Source: Dyadobacter endophyticus (GTDB lineage: Bacteria; Bacteroidota; Bacteroidia; Cytophagales; Spirosomataceae). From it: a stretch of DNA of 64,000 nt. The first letter of the stretch is position 1, and the number at the start of each line of letters is the position of its first letter. The position numbers were made by a program, and so were the translations under genes. The DNA lies in the NCBI RefSeq assembly GCF_014641595.1, contig NZ_BMIA01000001.1, positions 2,790,426 through 2,854,425 on the forward strand. The letters are read 5' to 3'. Positions 43,689-53,269 of the stretch are shown in pieces. Below the pieces are notes generated by a model. The model searched no databases. It saw only the letters and a list, made by a program, of their open reading frames with translations, and was not told where the DNA came from.

Positions 43689-44618
43689 CTACAAAATAAT
43701 CGACTTGCGAAACTCGGACGGGGTGGTTTGGGTATGCTTCTTAAAGAAGCGGTTGAAGTACGAAAGATTCTCAAAGCCAAGCCGGTAGGCAATTTCAGCA
43801 ACCTGCAGTGAGGTATGGATCAGGTATGCTTTGGCTTCCAGTAAAAGTTTTTCCTGGATCATCGCCGATGCCGTTTGTCCTGTCACTTTTTTAACTGAAG
43901 AATTCAGATAATTCGGATTCATGTTCATCATTTCAGCAAGCGCTGAGACGGATGGCATTATGGTGTGCTTGCCGGCCTGGAGCTGGACAATGTAAGATTC
44001 AAGCTGTTTCCTGAACAAATTATACAGTAAGCGGTTTTCTTTTGTTTTGCCCGTCAATTTGCCGGTATTCGTCTCGTAAATTCTTTTTATTTTATGTAGA
44101 TAGACGGGAAGGAGGTTTTTGAGCATTTCTGTTTTGTCGGGGCGGTTCGAACCTGTTTCTTCAATCATTTCATCTGAAAGCAGTTTAAGGTTTGAAGCCT
44201 GCTGATCGCTGATCGCAAGCGGCAAAGCGCCGTCGGCAGTAAAATAGGGATACAAGCTTTCATATCCGGGACGGACAGGATCCAATGGCAAAAAGTCCTT
44301 TGAAAAATACACCACATTACCATAGAGCTTTCCCGACCGGCTCCATGACTCCAGTTTTCCTGGATAGCTGAAAATGAGGGTATTGGCTGCAATCTCTGTT
44401 TTTTTATTTTCGTATAGATGAAAAAGGTTTTCGGAGGTTAAATGAATGATCCGATAAAAGTTGGTCCGGCAAAGAGGCATGCTCATCAGCCTCTTGTCTG
44501 GCTGATCCTGCAAGCGCATACACATGATTTCATTGTTAACAGGCTCTCCAAGTCCGTAAACCCGGAAAAAATCTGCGATCGAGTTTAATACAGGTATATG
44601 TTCAGCAGTTTCTGGCAT
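43689..44618 (-). CDS. AraC-family transcriptional regulator
   Basis: The 309-aa protein has an N-terminal sensor half and two C-terminal helix-turn-helices: PSVSALAEMMNMNPNYLNSSVKKVTG and LQVAEIAYRLGFENLSYFNRFFKKHTQTTP. It has 71 bp between its stop and the direct-repeat pair; the DUF5519 gene is its most likely target. Ligand unknown. It reads in the same direction as the urea module upstream but is not obviously part of it. Confidence 0.9.
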   Translation of the reverse strand: MPETAEHIPVLNSIADFFRVYGLGEPVNNEIMCMRLQDQPDKRLMSMPLCRTNFYRIIHLTSENLFHLYENKKTEIAANTLIFSYPGKLESWSRSGKLYGNVVYFSKDFLPLDPVRPGYESLYPYFTADGALPLAISDQQASNLKLLSDEMIEETGSNRPDKTEMLKNLLPVYLHKIKRIYETNTGKLTGKTKENRLLYNLFRKQLESYIVQLQAGKHTIMPSVSALAEMMNMNPNYLNSSVKKVTGQTASAMIQEKLLLEAKAYLIHTSLQVAEIAYRLGFENLSYFNRFFKKHTQTTPSEFRKSIIL

Positions 44619-44817
44619 AAGGCCAAATTACTGGATTTCTGTGTGCCGATATTATTGAATGATACATTTTTAAGAGATCCGGCCATGAAGCAGCGTTCAC
44701 GAAGGATTATCAACCTAAATGCCACTCTAAGCCACTCAGGCACCGTACTACCATCAACCCGATATTCCCAGAGTTTTCCTTCAACTGGAGTGTTCCGTCG
44801 TTTCGTCGTAGTTCAGC

Positions 44818-45519
44818 TTACCAGTCCAGAAACACCATTCCGGCGCCGCAGATGGTAATCGTAAGACCACCCAGGGCGTGCATATACTTTTCAAGTGAGG
44901 ACAAACGAAAAATTGAAATACCAAAGAATCCCAGCAAAACCATCAGGAGCATCATAGCCAGCGTGCAAACCGTGTAGACTGCAATCATCGTTACCATCGT
45001 TGCCCAGGAGCTTTTCGCTGCCGGGAAATAGAGGAGCGGGATCATCGGCTCACAAGGCCCCAGCAGGAATATGATAAACATCACCCATGGCGTGACCTTA
45101 TGGCGGTCGCCCGGCACAACTGACTGATTATGATTGTGTTCATATACATACAGCTCCCCGTTATCGCTGGCATCGAAATGCTTGTGTGAATACCCGCGCC
45201 GTATCTTCCATAATCCCCATATCCCGTAAACAATCCCGAAACCGAGTAACATCCAGCCCGCAATGCCTCCCCTTACGCCTTCCAGCCATTCTATCCTGCT
45301 CAGCGACCAGCCCGCAGCCGCGCCGCCAAGGCCCAGCAGTACCGAACTCCAAACATGCGCGCAGCCGCAAAGTACCGTCCAGCCAATGGTCCTGGGAAGC
45401 GACCAGTTTCTGCTTCGGGACAATGCAATGAATGGAACATAATGGTCGGGGCCGCTGAGCGTGTGCAGACAAGCGATGCTAATCGCCGCAGCCATTAATA
45501 CCTGAAACTCGGTTTGCAT
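44818..45519 (-). CDS. UreH/NiCoT-like membrane protein, probable nickel permease
   Basis: The 233-aa protein has six or seven membrane helices, with HTLSGPDHYVP in helix 1 resembling the HX4DH nickel-binding motif of NiCoT permeases (here with one extra residue), and a cytoplasmic loop with a His cluster (RGYSHKHF, EHNHNQSV). UreH/UreJ-like proteins in urease operons import or deliver nickel. It overlaps ureD by 25 bp at the downstream end of the operon, which supports a urease role. Transport itself is inferred. Confidence 0.8.
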   Translation of the reverse strand: MQTEFQVLMAAAISIACLHTLSGPDHYVPFIALSRSRNWSLPRTIGWTVLCGCAHVWSSVLLGLGGAAAGWSLSRIEWLEGVRGGIAGWMLLGFGIVYGIWGLWKIRRGYSHKHFDASDNGELYVYEHNHNQSVVPGDRHKVTPWVMFIIFLLGPCEPMIPLLYFPAAKSSWATMVTMIAVYTVCTLAMMLLMVLLGFFGISIFRLSSLEKYMHALGGLTITICGAGMVFLDW

Positions 45520-46301
45520 AATATATTGTCGTTTGTAATAATTTCCGATACCATTTTGAGTGCCTGCATCAGTCGTTCGGAATGGTTGCCCAGCATTCGC
45601 AACGCGAACCCGTTGACCGGCAACCCGGTAATACCGAAATCGATACCCGGGATCGCCGCCAGCGCTTCCGCCAAATGCGGGACCAGACCCGGAACATCCA
45701 GTTGCTGATCAATACAGAGCAGCCCTCCCTGGTGTGTAAAACCTTCCAAATGCCCGATCCCCCGCGGATCGACGCGTTGCGGTACCAGACGCAGATTTTC
45801 CTTTATAATGAGCTTGTCTTCCAGAAACACTTCGGTTACCGAGCGGTAGTTGGAAAATTGGAACATCTCCCCGTTCAGCTTCCGCCCGCAGGTTATGATT
45901 TCACCCCATATCAGCCTACTGTCTGCAGAGAGAAATATTTGGTTATCAGCCCGGAAATCGGCTCCCACTTGTGGTACGCAAGGATGTGGCAGGTATGTCA
46001 ATGCAGCCCTGGGAGCCAAATCCACCCGCACCTGCTGATGTGCCGCCGATGCCATACTGAACAGTCGCTGGTACGATTGTGTGTGCCAGTGTAGGGCCGC
46101 GCCTTCTTCCAGCTGAATGCCGATCTGGTAACAGTCCCCGGCCAGCACACCCGGCGATGCGCTCATTTGCATTAAATGCAAGGTGGGCCGCCGCCTGTCT
46201 TCGGTAACATCCGCTATTTTGAACGGAGGTTGCCAAAAGCTCTTTTTCAGGTAGGTGCGTCCGTCGCGCAGGGCGGCCGTAATGTCCAGGGAAGCGATCA
46301 T
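45495..46301 (-). CDS. ureD: Urease accessory protein UreD
   Basis: The 268-aa protein shows the UreD pattern: [20 protein letters not shown] (about residue 40), [14 protein letters not shown] (about 70), [24 protein letters not shown] and the [15 protein letters not shown] region. UreD binds apo-urease and with UreF and UreG forms the maturation complex. Start overlaps the ureG TGA by 4 bp (ATGA); its end overlaps the permease gene by 25 bp. Complete length for the family. Confidence 0.9.
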   Translation of the reverse strand: MIASLDITAALRDGRTYLKKSFWQPPFKIADVTEDRRRPTLHLMQMSASPGVLAGDCYQIGIQLEEGAALHWHTQSYQRLFSMASAAHQQVRVDLAPRAALTYLPHPCVPQVGADFRADNQIFLSADSRLIWGEIITCGRKLNGEMFQFSNYRSVTEVFLEDKLIIKENLRLVPQRVDPRGIGHLEGFTHQGGLLCIDQQLDVPGLVPHLAEALAAIPGIDFGITGLPVNGFALRMLGNHSERLMQALKMVSEIITNDNILCKPSFRY

Positions 46302-46933
46302 CGGACCAGCTCGGGCTCGTCAATCTCTTCCATCAATGCGTACCGGCGTATCCATCCGATCACCTGGTCGAGGCCTTGGAGCGACATCAGGTTGGTGAAA
46401 ACAAAAGGCGCGCCATTCCGCATCCTGCGCGCGTCACGCTCCATCACGCCCAGGTCGGCGTGCACGTAAGGCGCGAGGTCTATCTTGTTGATCACCAGCA
46501 AATCGCTGCGGGTGATACCTGGCCCACCCTTCCGCGGGATCTTATCCCCTTCGGCCACGTCGATCACAAAAATACTCAGGTCGGCAAGATCGGGACTGAA
46601 TGTGGCCGACAGGTTATCGCCACCGCTTTCGATGAAAATGATTTCCAGATCGGGAAAGCGCTCCGCCATTTCTTCGACAGCTTCCAGGTTCATGCTCGCG
46701 TCCTCGCGGATGGCCGTGTGCGGGCAACCACCGGTTTCGACGCCAATGATCCGCTCCGGTGGCAAAAGGCTGTTGACGGTCAGGAACGCGGCATCTTCGC
46801 GGGTGTAAATATCGTTGGTAATAACGCCCACGCTGTAAATCGAAGCCATTTGCCGTGTAAGCCGCTCGATGAGGGCTGTTTTACCGGACCCCACGGGACC
46901 AGCCACGCCGATTTTAATATAGTTACGAGTCAT
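46298..46933 (-). CDS. ureG: Urease accessory GTPase UreG
   Basis: The 211-aa protein has the P-loop GPVGSGKT (about residues 12-19), NDIYTREDA, the metal-binding CPH motif ([17 protein letters not shown]), and the [13 protein letters not shown] guanine-specificity motif. UreG couples GTP hydrolysis to nickel delivery. The start is ATG 46931-46933, with a single base between it and the ureF TAA; the longer frame to 46990 lies inside ureF. Confidence 0.96.
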   Translation of the reverse strand: MTRNYIKIGVAGPVGSGKTALIERLTRQMASIYSVGVITNDIYTREDAAFLTVNSLLPPERIIGVETGGCPHTAIREDASMNLEAVEEMAERFPDLEIIFIESGGDNLSATFSPDLADLSIFVIDVAEGDKIPRKGGPGITRSDLLVINKIDLAPYVHADLGVMERDARRMRNGAPFVFTNLMSLQGLDQVIGWIRRYALMEEIDEPELVR

Positions 46934-46934
46934 G

Positions 46935-47621
46935 TTAGGACATATAAAGTCTTGAATACAAAGTTTCATGCTGCATGCAGCGGATATCAAAGCCGGTGCA
47001 GCAAAGTCCGAGCAGGTCGCGGTCCGGATTCATGGTATTTTCGACCAGCTCCGCTATCAATGGTTGTAATGAAAATAAAAGCTCCTGCCCCTCCTGCTGT
47101 CCCAGCGGGATCATCTTGACGCTATTGGTAACCATTCCCACACTCGCATTGTAATAAAATCCTGCAAGCATGTCATCCTTAGGAATGTCCATCGCAGCGG
47201 CGCACATCCCGAAAGCCAGACAGTAATGCCCCGAAGCGGTCTTTTTGCGGATAGCTTGGGCATACTGGTCCAGTACAGGATTTTGCAAGACAGGTTGGAA
47301 TACTTTTAACAACCGGATCCCCAGTTTAGCGCTCGCTTCGCGGATTTCCCTGGGCAGTTTGAGCGCCGTACATTCGGTATCCAGACAAATGCATTCGTCG
47401 ATATCGCTATGGCAAACCGCCTCATAAGCCAGCGAAGCAAATGCCGCGTCGCCATACCGGATATTTTCAGTGAGCATTTGTCGGATGTAGTCGCCGGCGC
47501 TATCACGGCTGCACACCTTCCCCGACTGTACGTAGGTTTCCAGCCCGCCCGAATGCGCATACCCGCCGATCGGCAGCGTCGGATCGCTTAGTTGCAGCAG
47601 GCTGAGCATACGCATTTCCAT
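46935..47621 (-). CDS. ureF: Urease accessory protein UreF
   Basis: The 228-aa protein is all-helical and has the UreF start [33 protein letters not shown] (about residue 60) and [16 protein letters not shown] (about 180). UreF acts as the checkpoint that links UreD and UreG on apo-urease. It starts 1 bp after the ureE gene and ends 1 bp before ureG, so the accessory genes are tightly coupled. Confidence 0.94.
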   Translation of the reverse strand: MEMRMLSLLQLSDPTLPIGGYAHSGGLETYVQSGKVCSRDSAGDYIRQMLTENIRYGDAAFASLAYEAVCHSDIDECICLDTECTALKLPREIREASAKLGIRLLKVFQPVLQNPVLDQYAQAIRKKTASGHYCLAFGMCAAAMDIPKDDMLAGFYYNASVGMVTNSVKMIPLGQQEGQELLFSLQPLIAELVENTMNPDRDLLGLCCTGFDIRCMQHETLYSRLYMS

Positions 47622-47622
47622 A

Positions 47623-48123
47623 TCAGGAATTGGTTAATTGCATGATTTTCGAAAACAAACTGCCGCTATTTCCCGAAGGATGTGGCGAAACGGTCGTTCT
47701 GAGCGGTTGGAGCAGCTTCCGATTTTCCCGCAGCACAGCATACCCCTGCGCTACCAGCAAGCGATAGAGCGGCGCCTCGAACGGCACCAGCAATGCATTG
47801 TCTTCGAAAAAAAGCGGCAGGTGTTTGTTCCCGATTTCGTAGCAAAGTGAAGCCGTTTCAAACAGGCTGCCCGGTTTTACCACAATGCAATCGCAAGGAA
47901 GAATGCGGGCAACGATCAGCCGCTCCCCATCGGCATGCAACACATCACCTTCCGTAATTTCCGGCGATTCGGCCAGAAATTTCAGGGATACCGCCACTCC
48001 CTCACTGCTTTTCTTATGCAGGATCCGCTTTCTGGTCTCGAACCATTCCAGGTCCAGCCAGTCGGGCTCAATGCCCATGCCCTCGTACGCTTCGATTCGC
48101 CCGGCTTTTTCCCTGATGATCAT
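47623..48123 (-). CDS. ureE: Urease accessory protein UreE (nickel chaperone)
   Basis: The 166-aa protein starts MIIREKAGRIEA and has ILPCDCIVVKP and CYEIGNKHLPLFFEDNALLVPFE, the metal-binding core with the key His near residue 107 (GNKHLP). It lacks the long His-rich tail of Klebsiella UreE, so nickel storage is limited. I start at ATG 48121-48123, 35 bp after ureC; an upstream TTG overlaps the ureC stop but would add an atypical 13-residue extension. Confidence 0.9.
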   Translation of the reverse strand: MIIREKAGRIEAYEGMGIEPDWLDLEWFETRKRILHKKSSEGVAVSLKFLAESPEITEGDVLHADGERLIVARILPCDCIVVKPGSLFETASLCYEIGNKHLPLFFEDNALLVPFEAPLYRLLVAQGYAVLRENRKLLQPLRTTVSPHPSGNSGSLFSKIMQLTNS

Positions 48124-48158
48124 TTTACAAATGCGTTGATAGTCAATCGGATATTTTA

Positions 48159-49895
48159 TCAAAAAAGAAAATAGCGCTGGGCTAACGGCACTACCGAAAC
48201 CGGCTCGCAGGTGATATGCGCTCCGTCTACTTTCACTTCGTAGTTCTCAGGGTTCACATCGATGTGCGGGGTCGCGTCGTTGTGGATCAGGTCTTTTTTG
48301 GAAATGTTGCGGCAATTCCGGACGGGCCGCAGCAGCTTTTCCAAACCATATTGCCGCACAACACCCTCATCCAATGAACATTGCGAAACAAAACTGATGC
48401 AGGTACCCGTCAGCGCCTTGCCATAAGCCCCGAACATATGCCGGTATATAACAGGCTGCGGAGTGGGAATAGACGCATTCGGATCGCCCATTCTGCTGCC
48501 AATGATCATACCACCCTTGATGATCATTTCCGGTTTTACCCCGAAAAACGCAGGTTTCCATAGCACCAGATCGGCCAGTTTCCCCGGTTCGATAGAGCCG
48601 ACATATTCGGAAATACCGTGGGTAATGGCCGGGTTAATTGTGTATTTGGCCACATATCTTTTTGCCCGGAAATTGTCATTGCCCGCCTGGCCGTCTTCCG
48701 GCAGGAAACCACGCTGCTTTTTCATCTTATCGGCCGTCTGCCAGGTGCGCGTGATCACCTCCGCCACCCGGCCCATGGCCTGCGAATCGGAGCTCATCAT
48801 ACTGAAAACGCCCATATCGTGCAGAATATCCTCGGCGGCGATCGTCTCGGGACGGATACGAGAGTCGGCAAATGAAACATCCTCGGGCACCGATTTGTCC
48901 AAATGGTGGCATACCATGAGCATATCGAGATGTTCATCGATGGTGTTGACGGTAAAAGGTCGGGTCGGATTGGTGGATGACGGAAGGATATTGGGATACA
49001 TCGCCGCCTTGATAATGTCGGGCGCATGCCCTCCGCCGGCCCCCTCCGTGTGGTAAGTATGGATCACGCGCCCGCCGATGGCCTCCATGGTACTCTCCAG
49101 AAAACCGGCCTCATTGAGCGTGTCGGTGTGTATAGCCACTTGAATGTCCAAACGATCGGCGACCCGGAGCGATGCGTGGATCACTGCCGGCGTGGCGCCC
49201 CAGTCTTCGTGGATCTTCAACCCGATTGCCCCTGCCCTCACCTGCTCTTCAAGAGGCGCTTCGGTGGCGCAGTTTCCTTTACCGGTAAATCCAAGGTTCA
49301 TCGGAAAAGCCTCTGCGGCTTCCAGCATTTTACGGATATTCCAGGCGCCGGGCGTAACAGTAGTTGCATTGGTGCCATCCGCCGGCCCGGTACCACCGCC
49401 GATCATGGTGGTAATCCCGCTGAACAATGCGTGGTCGATTTGCTGGGGACAGATAAAATGAATATGTGTATCAATGCCACCCGCGGTTGCGATCAGCCCC
49501 GCACCGCCGTGTACTTCTGTGGCAGCGCCGATGACCATTCCGGGCGTAATACCGTCGGTGGTATCGGGGTTGCCCGCCTTGCCGACAGCCACAATATGCC
49601 CGTCGCGGATACCGACGTCGGCCTTGACAATGCCCCAGTGATCGATGATCATCACGCTGGTAATGACCATATCCAGTACGCCTTCGTCGCGCACAGCCGT
49701 GCCCGACTGCGCCATGCCGTCGCGGATCGTTTTGCCCCCTCCAAATTTCGATTCTTCACCATACCCTTCCGGCCCGCCCACTGATAGATCCCGCTCGATC
49801 TCGATGATCAGGTCAGTATCGCCCAGGCGCACCCGGTCGCCCGTGGTAGGGCCGTACATATTGGCGTATTTAATGCGGTTAATGCGCAGACTCAT
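48159..49895 (-). CDS. ureC: Urease alpha (catalytic) subunit
   Basis: The 578-aa protein holds all active-site residues, each shifted by +10 from the Klebsiella enzyme: His144 and His146 (THIHFI), carbamylated Lys227 and His229 (GLKIHEDW), His256 (IHTDTL), His282 (YHTEGAG), Cys329 and His330 on the flap (MVCHHLD) and Asp370 (SSDSQAMGR). It hydrolyses urea to ammonia and carbamate at a dinuclear nickel site in the cytoplasm. The start overlaps the ureB stop by 4 bp (ATGA). Confidence 0.98.
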   Translation of the reverse strand: MSLRINRIKYANMYGPTTGDRVRLGDTDLIIEIERDLSVGGPEGYGEESKFGGGKTIRDGMAQSGTAVRDEGVLDMVITSVMIIDHWGIVKADVGIRDGHIVAVGKAGNPDTTDGITPGMVIGAATEVHGGAGLIATAGGIDTHIHFICPQQIDHALFSGITTMIGGGTGPADGTNATTVTPGAWNIRKMLEAAEAFPMNLGFTGKGNCATEAPLEEQVRAGAIGLKIHEDWGATPAVIHASLRVADRLDIQVAIHTDTLNEAGFLESTMEAIGGRVIHTYHTEGAGGGHAPDIIKAAMYPNILPSSTNPTRPFTVNTIDEHLDMLMVCHHLDKSVPEDVSFADSRIRPETIAAEDILHDMGVFSMMSSDSQAMGRVAEVITRTWQTADKMKKQRGFLPEDGQAGNDNFRAKRYVAKYTINPAITHGISEYVGSIEPGKLADLVLWKPAFFGVKPEMIIKGGMIIGSRMGDPNASIPTPQPVIYRHMFGAYGKALTGTCISFVSQCSLDEGVVRQYGLEKLLRPVRNCRNISKKDLIHNDATPHIDVNPENYEVKVDGAHITCEPVSVVPLAQRYFLF

Positions 49896-50260
49896 GGCAG
49901 TTCATTTTTAAAACCCCTGTTTAATGCTTCGGCCAGCGCCGCATCCTCGCCCCCTTCCAGCGGGCCGTCTACCAGGTTATTGAAGCCAAAAACATGGCCG
50001 CTGCCTGCTAACGCTACCAACCATACGTCTTTTTCCTCACCCGGCTCGAAACGCACCGCTGTACCCGCCGGGATGTTCAGGCGCATGCCATATGTCCTCC
50101 CCCGCTCGAATGCGAGCTGCTTGTTGGCTTCAAAAAAATGAAAATGCGAGCCTACCTGAACCGGCCTGTCGCCTGTATTGACGACCGTGAGCTGCTCGGT
50201 GCGACGGCCGGGATTGGCCATAATGTCGCCTTCCGCGAGAAAGTATTCACCTGGTACCAT
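49892..50260 (-). CDS. ureB: Urease beta subunit
   Basis: The 122-aa protein has the UreB pattern [30 protein letters not shown] (about residue 30-46), [15 protein letters not shown] and [12 protein letters not shown]. It is a structural subunit of the (UreABC)3 enzyme. It is separate from ureA, as in most bacteria, and starts 11 bp after it. Confidence 0.96.
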   Translation of the reverse strand: MVPGEYFLAEGDIMANPGRRTEQLTVVNTGDRPVQVGSHFHFFEANKQLAFERGRTYGMRLNIPAGTAVRFEPGEEKDVWLVALAGSGHVFGFNNLVDGPLEGGEDAALAEALNRGFKNELP

Positions 50261-50271
50261 ATCGTGACTTT

Positions 50272-50574
50272 TTAACGTATCGGATTGTGGACCGTCACCA
50301 GCTTGGTGCCATCCGGAAAGGTAGCTTCGATCTGAATATCATGGATCATTTCAGGAATGCCTTCCATGACATCCTCACGGGCCAGAATCGTAGCGCCAAA
50401 CTGCATGAGTTGCGCCACCGAATGCCCGTCACGTGCCGCTTCCTGCAACCGGCTGCTGATCAGCGCGATCGATTCGGGGTAGTTCAGTCTCAACCCGCGG
50501 GCCTTTCGCTTTTCGGCCAGCTCGCCGGCCAGAAACAACATGAGCTTTTCCTGTTCTCTGGGAGATAAATGCAT
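50272..50574 (-). CDS. ureA: Urease gamma subunit
   Basis: The 100-aa protein has the usual UreA length and pattern: [42 protein letters not shown] and [13 protein letters not shown] at the end. It is the first gene of the leftward urease operon. The promoter region just upstream (50585-50640) carries the palindromic elements shared with the kinase and porin promoters. Confidence 0.96.
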   Translation of the reverse strand: MHLSPREQEKLMLFLAGELAEKRKARGLRLNYPESIALISSRLQEAARDGHSVAQLMQFGATILAREDVMEGIPEMIHDIQIEATFPDGTKLVTVHNPIR

Positions 50575-50584
50575 AGCGCTCGGA

Positions 50585-50640
50585 ATTACTTAGGTAGTAT
50601 TACGTACGTAAATATAAGTACCTATTCCAAGCGCTGCAAG
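50585..50640 (-). promoter_or_regulatory. ureA promoter with palindromic urea-regulon elements
   Basis: Leftward, CTTG (50637-50640), a 20-bp spacer and TATATTTA (50609-50616) approximate the Bacteroidota promoter. Around it (plus reading) lie ATTACTTAGGTA (50585-50596), ATTACGTACGTA (50599-50610, part of the 12-bp palindrome 50600-50611) and TACCTAT (50619-50625). The first two are direct copies offset by 14 bp; TAGGTA (50591) and TACCTA (50619) are inverted. Operators overlap the start site, fitting repression or switch-like control. Confidence 0.6.
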
Positions 50641-50655
50641 TTTTTGAAGTATTTT

Positions 50656-51321
50656 TTAAACCAATAAGGAAGCTGCCCGCGCATTTTCCATCGCTTCCTC
50701 GATCGTACTGACCTGAAACTTGCGAAGGATATTCAAACGGTGTGCTTCGATGGTGCGGATACTGATACCGAGCGTCTCGGCGATATCCTTGTTGCTCACT
50801 CCTTGATGGATCATGCGAATAATCTGCTGCTCCCGTTTGGAAAGCGCGATTTCGGCCGCACCCGCAACAGCCGACGCCTCACCGGTAGCATTGCGCTGCT
50901 CGTGGTATTTCCGCACTACCGTGTCGGTCACATCGCCAATGAAATAGAAATGCCCGCCATGAACCGAGCGGATTGCATGCAGGAAAATCTTGTTGCTCGT
51001 ATCTTTCAAAATGTAGCCGCTCGCGCCCATATCGAGTGCAGTGCTTACGTAATCTGGGTTATCAAAGAGACTAAAAAACAGTAGTTTCGCATTGGAATTG
51101 GCCTTAATGACCGATTTGCCGGTATCCAATCCGCTGATACCCTGCATGCGGATGTCCATGATGATCACGTCCGCGGGGATGTGCGCAAGTGCCGCGATCG
51201 CCTCCTCGCCCGAAGAGGCCTCGCCGGACACTTCCATATCCGGCTCGTTGTTGATGAGCTGCTTGAGACCGTGTCTGAATATTTCATGGTCGTCGACTAA
51301 AAATACAGCGATTTTTTTCAT
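50656..51321 (-). CDS. NarL/FixJ-family response regulator
   Basis: The 221-aa protein has a receiver with Asp10, Asp11, phospho-acceptor Asp56 (VIIMDIRM) and Lys106 (YILKDTS), and a LuxR-type HTH (about 155-215; ALSKREQQIIRMIHQG, KDIAETLGISIRTIEAHRLNIL). It follows the sensor kinase by 35 bp and ends 81 bp before ureA. Family and position make it the likely regulator of the urea genes. NarL-type proteins bind TACYYMT-like heptamers; similar heptamers occur in the promoters here. Confidence 0.92.
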   Translation of the reverse strand: MKKIAVFLVDDHEIFRHGLKQLINNEPDMEVSGEASSGEEAIAALAHIPADVIIMDIRMQGISGLDTGKSVIKANSNAKLLFFSLFDNPDYVSTALDMGASGYILKDTSNKIFLHAIRSVHGGHFYFIGDVTDTVVRKYHEQRNATGEASAVAGAAEIALSKREQQIIRMIHQGVSNKDIAETLGISIRTIEAHRLNILRKFQVSTIEEAMENARAASLLV

Positions 51322-51356
51322 GTGATCGGGTCGTTTGACTGTCGTGAGAAGTTAGT

Positions 51357-53186
51357 TTAAAGGTGCAGCGGAAGTTCAAGCTGGACGGTAGTCCCTTTTC
51401 CGGGCTCCGAACTGATATTGAGCGTCCCTCTCAGCAGATCGGCACGTTCCTTCATCCCCCGCAACCCATGCGCCTTCGGAAACTTTTCCCGCGAATAAAT
51501 ATATTGGTTCTCAAAATAAAATCCTTTCCCGTTATCCTGAATGATCATGTTCAGGAACTCGCTGTCGCTATCCACGTGGATTTCGACCATCGTCGCGCCC
51601 GAATGCTTGATCACGTTGTTCAGCGCTTCCTGCAAGATCCTGAAAACCCCGACTTCCAGTTCGCGCGGCAATGCTTCGGTCTTGATGTTCTCTTCGAGGT
51701 GAAAAGTGAGCTGACCTGATGCTTCCCGGCACATTTTGACCAGCTCCCTGATCGCCGAGCGCAACCCGAAATCTTCCAGTACGCTAGGCAAGAGGTCTGC
51801 GCAAATGCGTTTGGTTTCAAATATGATCGCCGCCAGCAACTCGTTGACGCGGTGAATTTCCGGGTCCTTATGCTCCATCCGGTCGTCGACCTGTTCCAGT
51901 TTCATACGCAGGCTTGTGAGCATTTGCCCGATCCCGTCATGGATTTCGGCGGCGACGCGCTCGCGTTCCTTTTCCTGCCCGGTGATGATAGACAGCGACC
52001 GGATATGCTGCTCGGTTTCCTGCCGCCGCATTTTCTCGTCGGTAAGCAACCAGAGTTCCTTTTCGGTGTTTTTGCGCTTAGTAATGTCGGTACAAACGAC
52101 CAGATACTGATACAGCTCGCCCTGATTATTGATGATCGGCATCAATGTCACGTCCAGCCAGAAACCCGAACCGTCGGAGGCTGTGTCGAATACTTCTCCC
52201 TGCCATACTTCCGTACGCCGACGCGGGTCGCGGATATGGCTGTAAATAATGCTCTCGTTTCCGCCCTGATTATTGTAAAAAAGCGGTCGATCGCGTAATT
52301 CGGAGCCGCTGTATTTGGTCACATGGCAGTACTTGTCATTGGCATAAATGATCCTGCCGTCCTGGTCTGTTTTGACCAGATAGGTTGCCTTTTCCAATGC
52401 ATAATTGGTTTCCCGAAGCTCCTTATGCGATTTTTCATTGGAAATGCTGCTTTCCTGCAATTGCTTCGCGAGTTGCTTTGAACGGTTTTCCGAATCGATA
52501 AGCCCGGTCATCGTCTGCCGGATGCGGATCGAAAGTGGAAAGAAGATCAGCGCGGCTTCCAGGAGAAGCGTAAACAGCACAACGCCGAGCAGAATGTATT
52601 CGATCTCCTTCAACGTACGTACCTTCTGCCGCCAGAAACGGTCGTAGTCGAATACGATCAGTTCCATGCCGAGCAGGTACGATTTTTCGTATTCCAGTAT
52701 TTTTTTCACATAAGGTCCGATGTTCAGCGAGTCCCCGGCCTTTTGATTGTCCATGACAGCCACCATTTTATTGGAGGCGGCCAGTATCTCCTGGTAAGGA
52801 TCTTTCACCATGTCGTACATCATGGCGATCTCCTTACGGTTATTAGGGGGAAGGTTTAAAAAGGAGTTACCGCTGATAAGCGATACATGCGCCTTCTGCC
52901 ATTGTTTAAGGGTGTTCACAAATTCCTTCTGGTTGGATTCCACGTCCCTTCCCGACTCGATGAGCAATGCTGTTTTACTCAGCGTCTGGCTGTAAGTACG
53001 TAAGCGACCGGCATAGTTGATAATATGCGAATCGTCTCGCTGGGCGGTGAGATACCGCTGGATCAGGATTTGGCTGAGGATCGAAATCACCGCCACAATC
53101 AGCAATGCCGACACATAGAGCCAGGTGAAGTACAGAAATGTCTTCCGCTCCTGGGTTTCGTCCTGGACAACTTGTTTTCTTAACAT
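51357..53186 (-). CDS. NarX-like sensor histidine kinase with PAS domain
   Basis: The 609-aa protein has TM1 (about 19-43), a periplasmic PilJ/NarX-like four-helix sensor with the P-box-like HIINYAGRLRTYSQTLSK (54-71), TM2 (about 196-218), a HAMP-like helix, a PAS domain (about 265-375; DGRIIYANDKYC, FWLDVTLMPI), and a HisKA_3/HATPase kinase with phospho-accepting His416 (VAAEIHDGIGQ). NarX senses nitrate or nitrite through this P-box; the ligand here is unknown. It sits between urtE (84 bp upstream) and its response regulator, with a palindromic operator in front. Confidence 0.9.
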   Translation of the reverse strand: MLRKQVVQDETQERKTFLYFTWLYVSALLIVAVISILSQILIQRYLTAQRDDSHIINYAGRLRTYSQTLSKTALLIESGRDVESNQKEFVNTLKQWQKAHVSLISGNSFLNLPPNNRKEIAMMYDMVKDPYQEILAASNKMVAVMDNQKAGDSLNIGPYVKKILEYEKSYLLGMELIVFDYDRFWRQKVRTLKEIEYILLGVVLFTLLLEAALIFFPLSIRIRQTMTGLIDSENRSKQLAKQLQESSISNEKSHKELRETNYALEKATYLVKTDQDGRIIYANDKYCHVTKYSGSELRDRPLFYNNQGGNESIIYSHIRDPRRRTEVWQGEVFDTASDGSGFWLDVTLMPIINNQGELYQYLVVCTDITKRKNTEKELWLLTDEKMRRQETEQHIRSLSIITGQEKERERVAAEIHDGIGQMLTSLRMKLEQVDDRMEHKDPEIHRVNELLAAIIFETKRICADLLPSVLEDFGLRSAIRELVKMCREASGQLTFHLEENIKTEALPRELEVGVFRILQEALNNVIKHSGATMVEIHVDSDSEFLNMIIQDNGKGFYFENQYIYSREKFPKAHGLRGMKERADLLRGTLNISSEPGKGTTVQLELPLHL

Positions 53187-53207
53187 GGGCTGAAACTGGA
53201 AAATCTC

Positions 53208-53237
53208 ACGTACCTACGCGTAAAGATACGTAGGTAC
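53208..53237 (-). promoter_or_regulatory. Inverted-repeat operator before the sensor kinase gene
   Basis: GTACCTACG (53210-53218) and CGTAGGTAC (53229-53237) are perfect 9-bp inverted arms. The 10-bp loop (53219-53228), read leftward, holds TATCTTTA, a near-perfect -7 box, so the arms bracket the core promoter. The arms share the TAGGTA/TACCTA core with the ureA and porin promoters. Confidence 0.65.
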
Positions 53238-53269
53238 ATGAGCATATGCATTATGTAAACCTGTAAAAC

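Noticed and set aside
46376-47119. A 247-codon rightward ORF antisense to ureG/ureF
   Set aside because: It lies opposite conserved accessory genes with clear motifs and shows no recognisable family.
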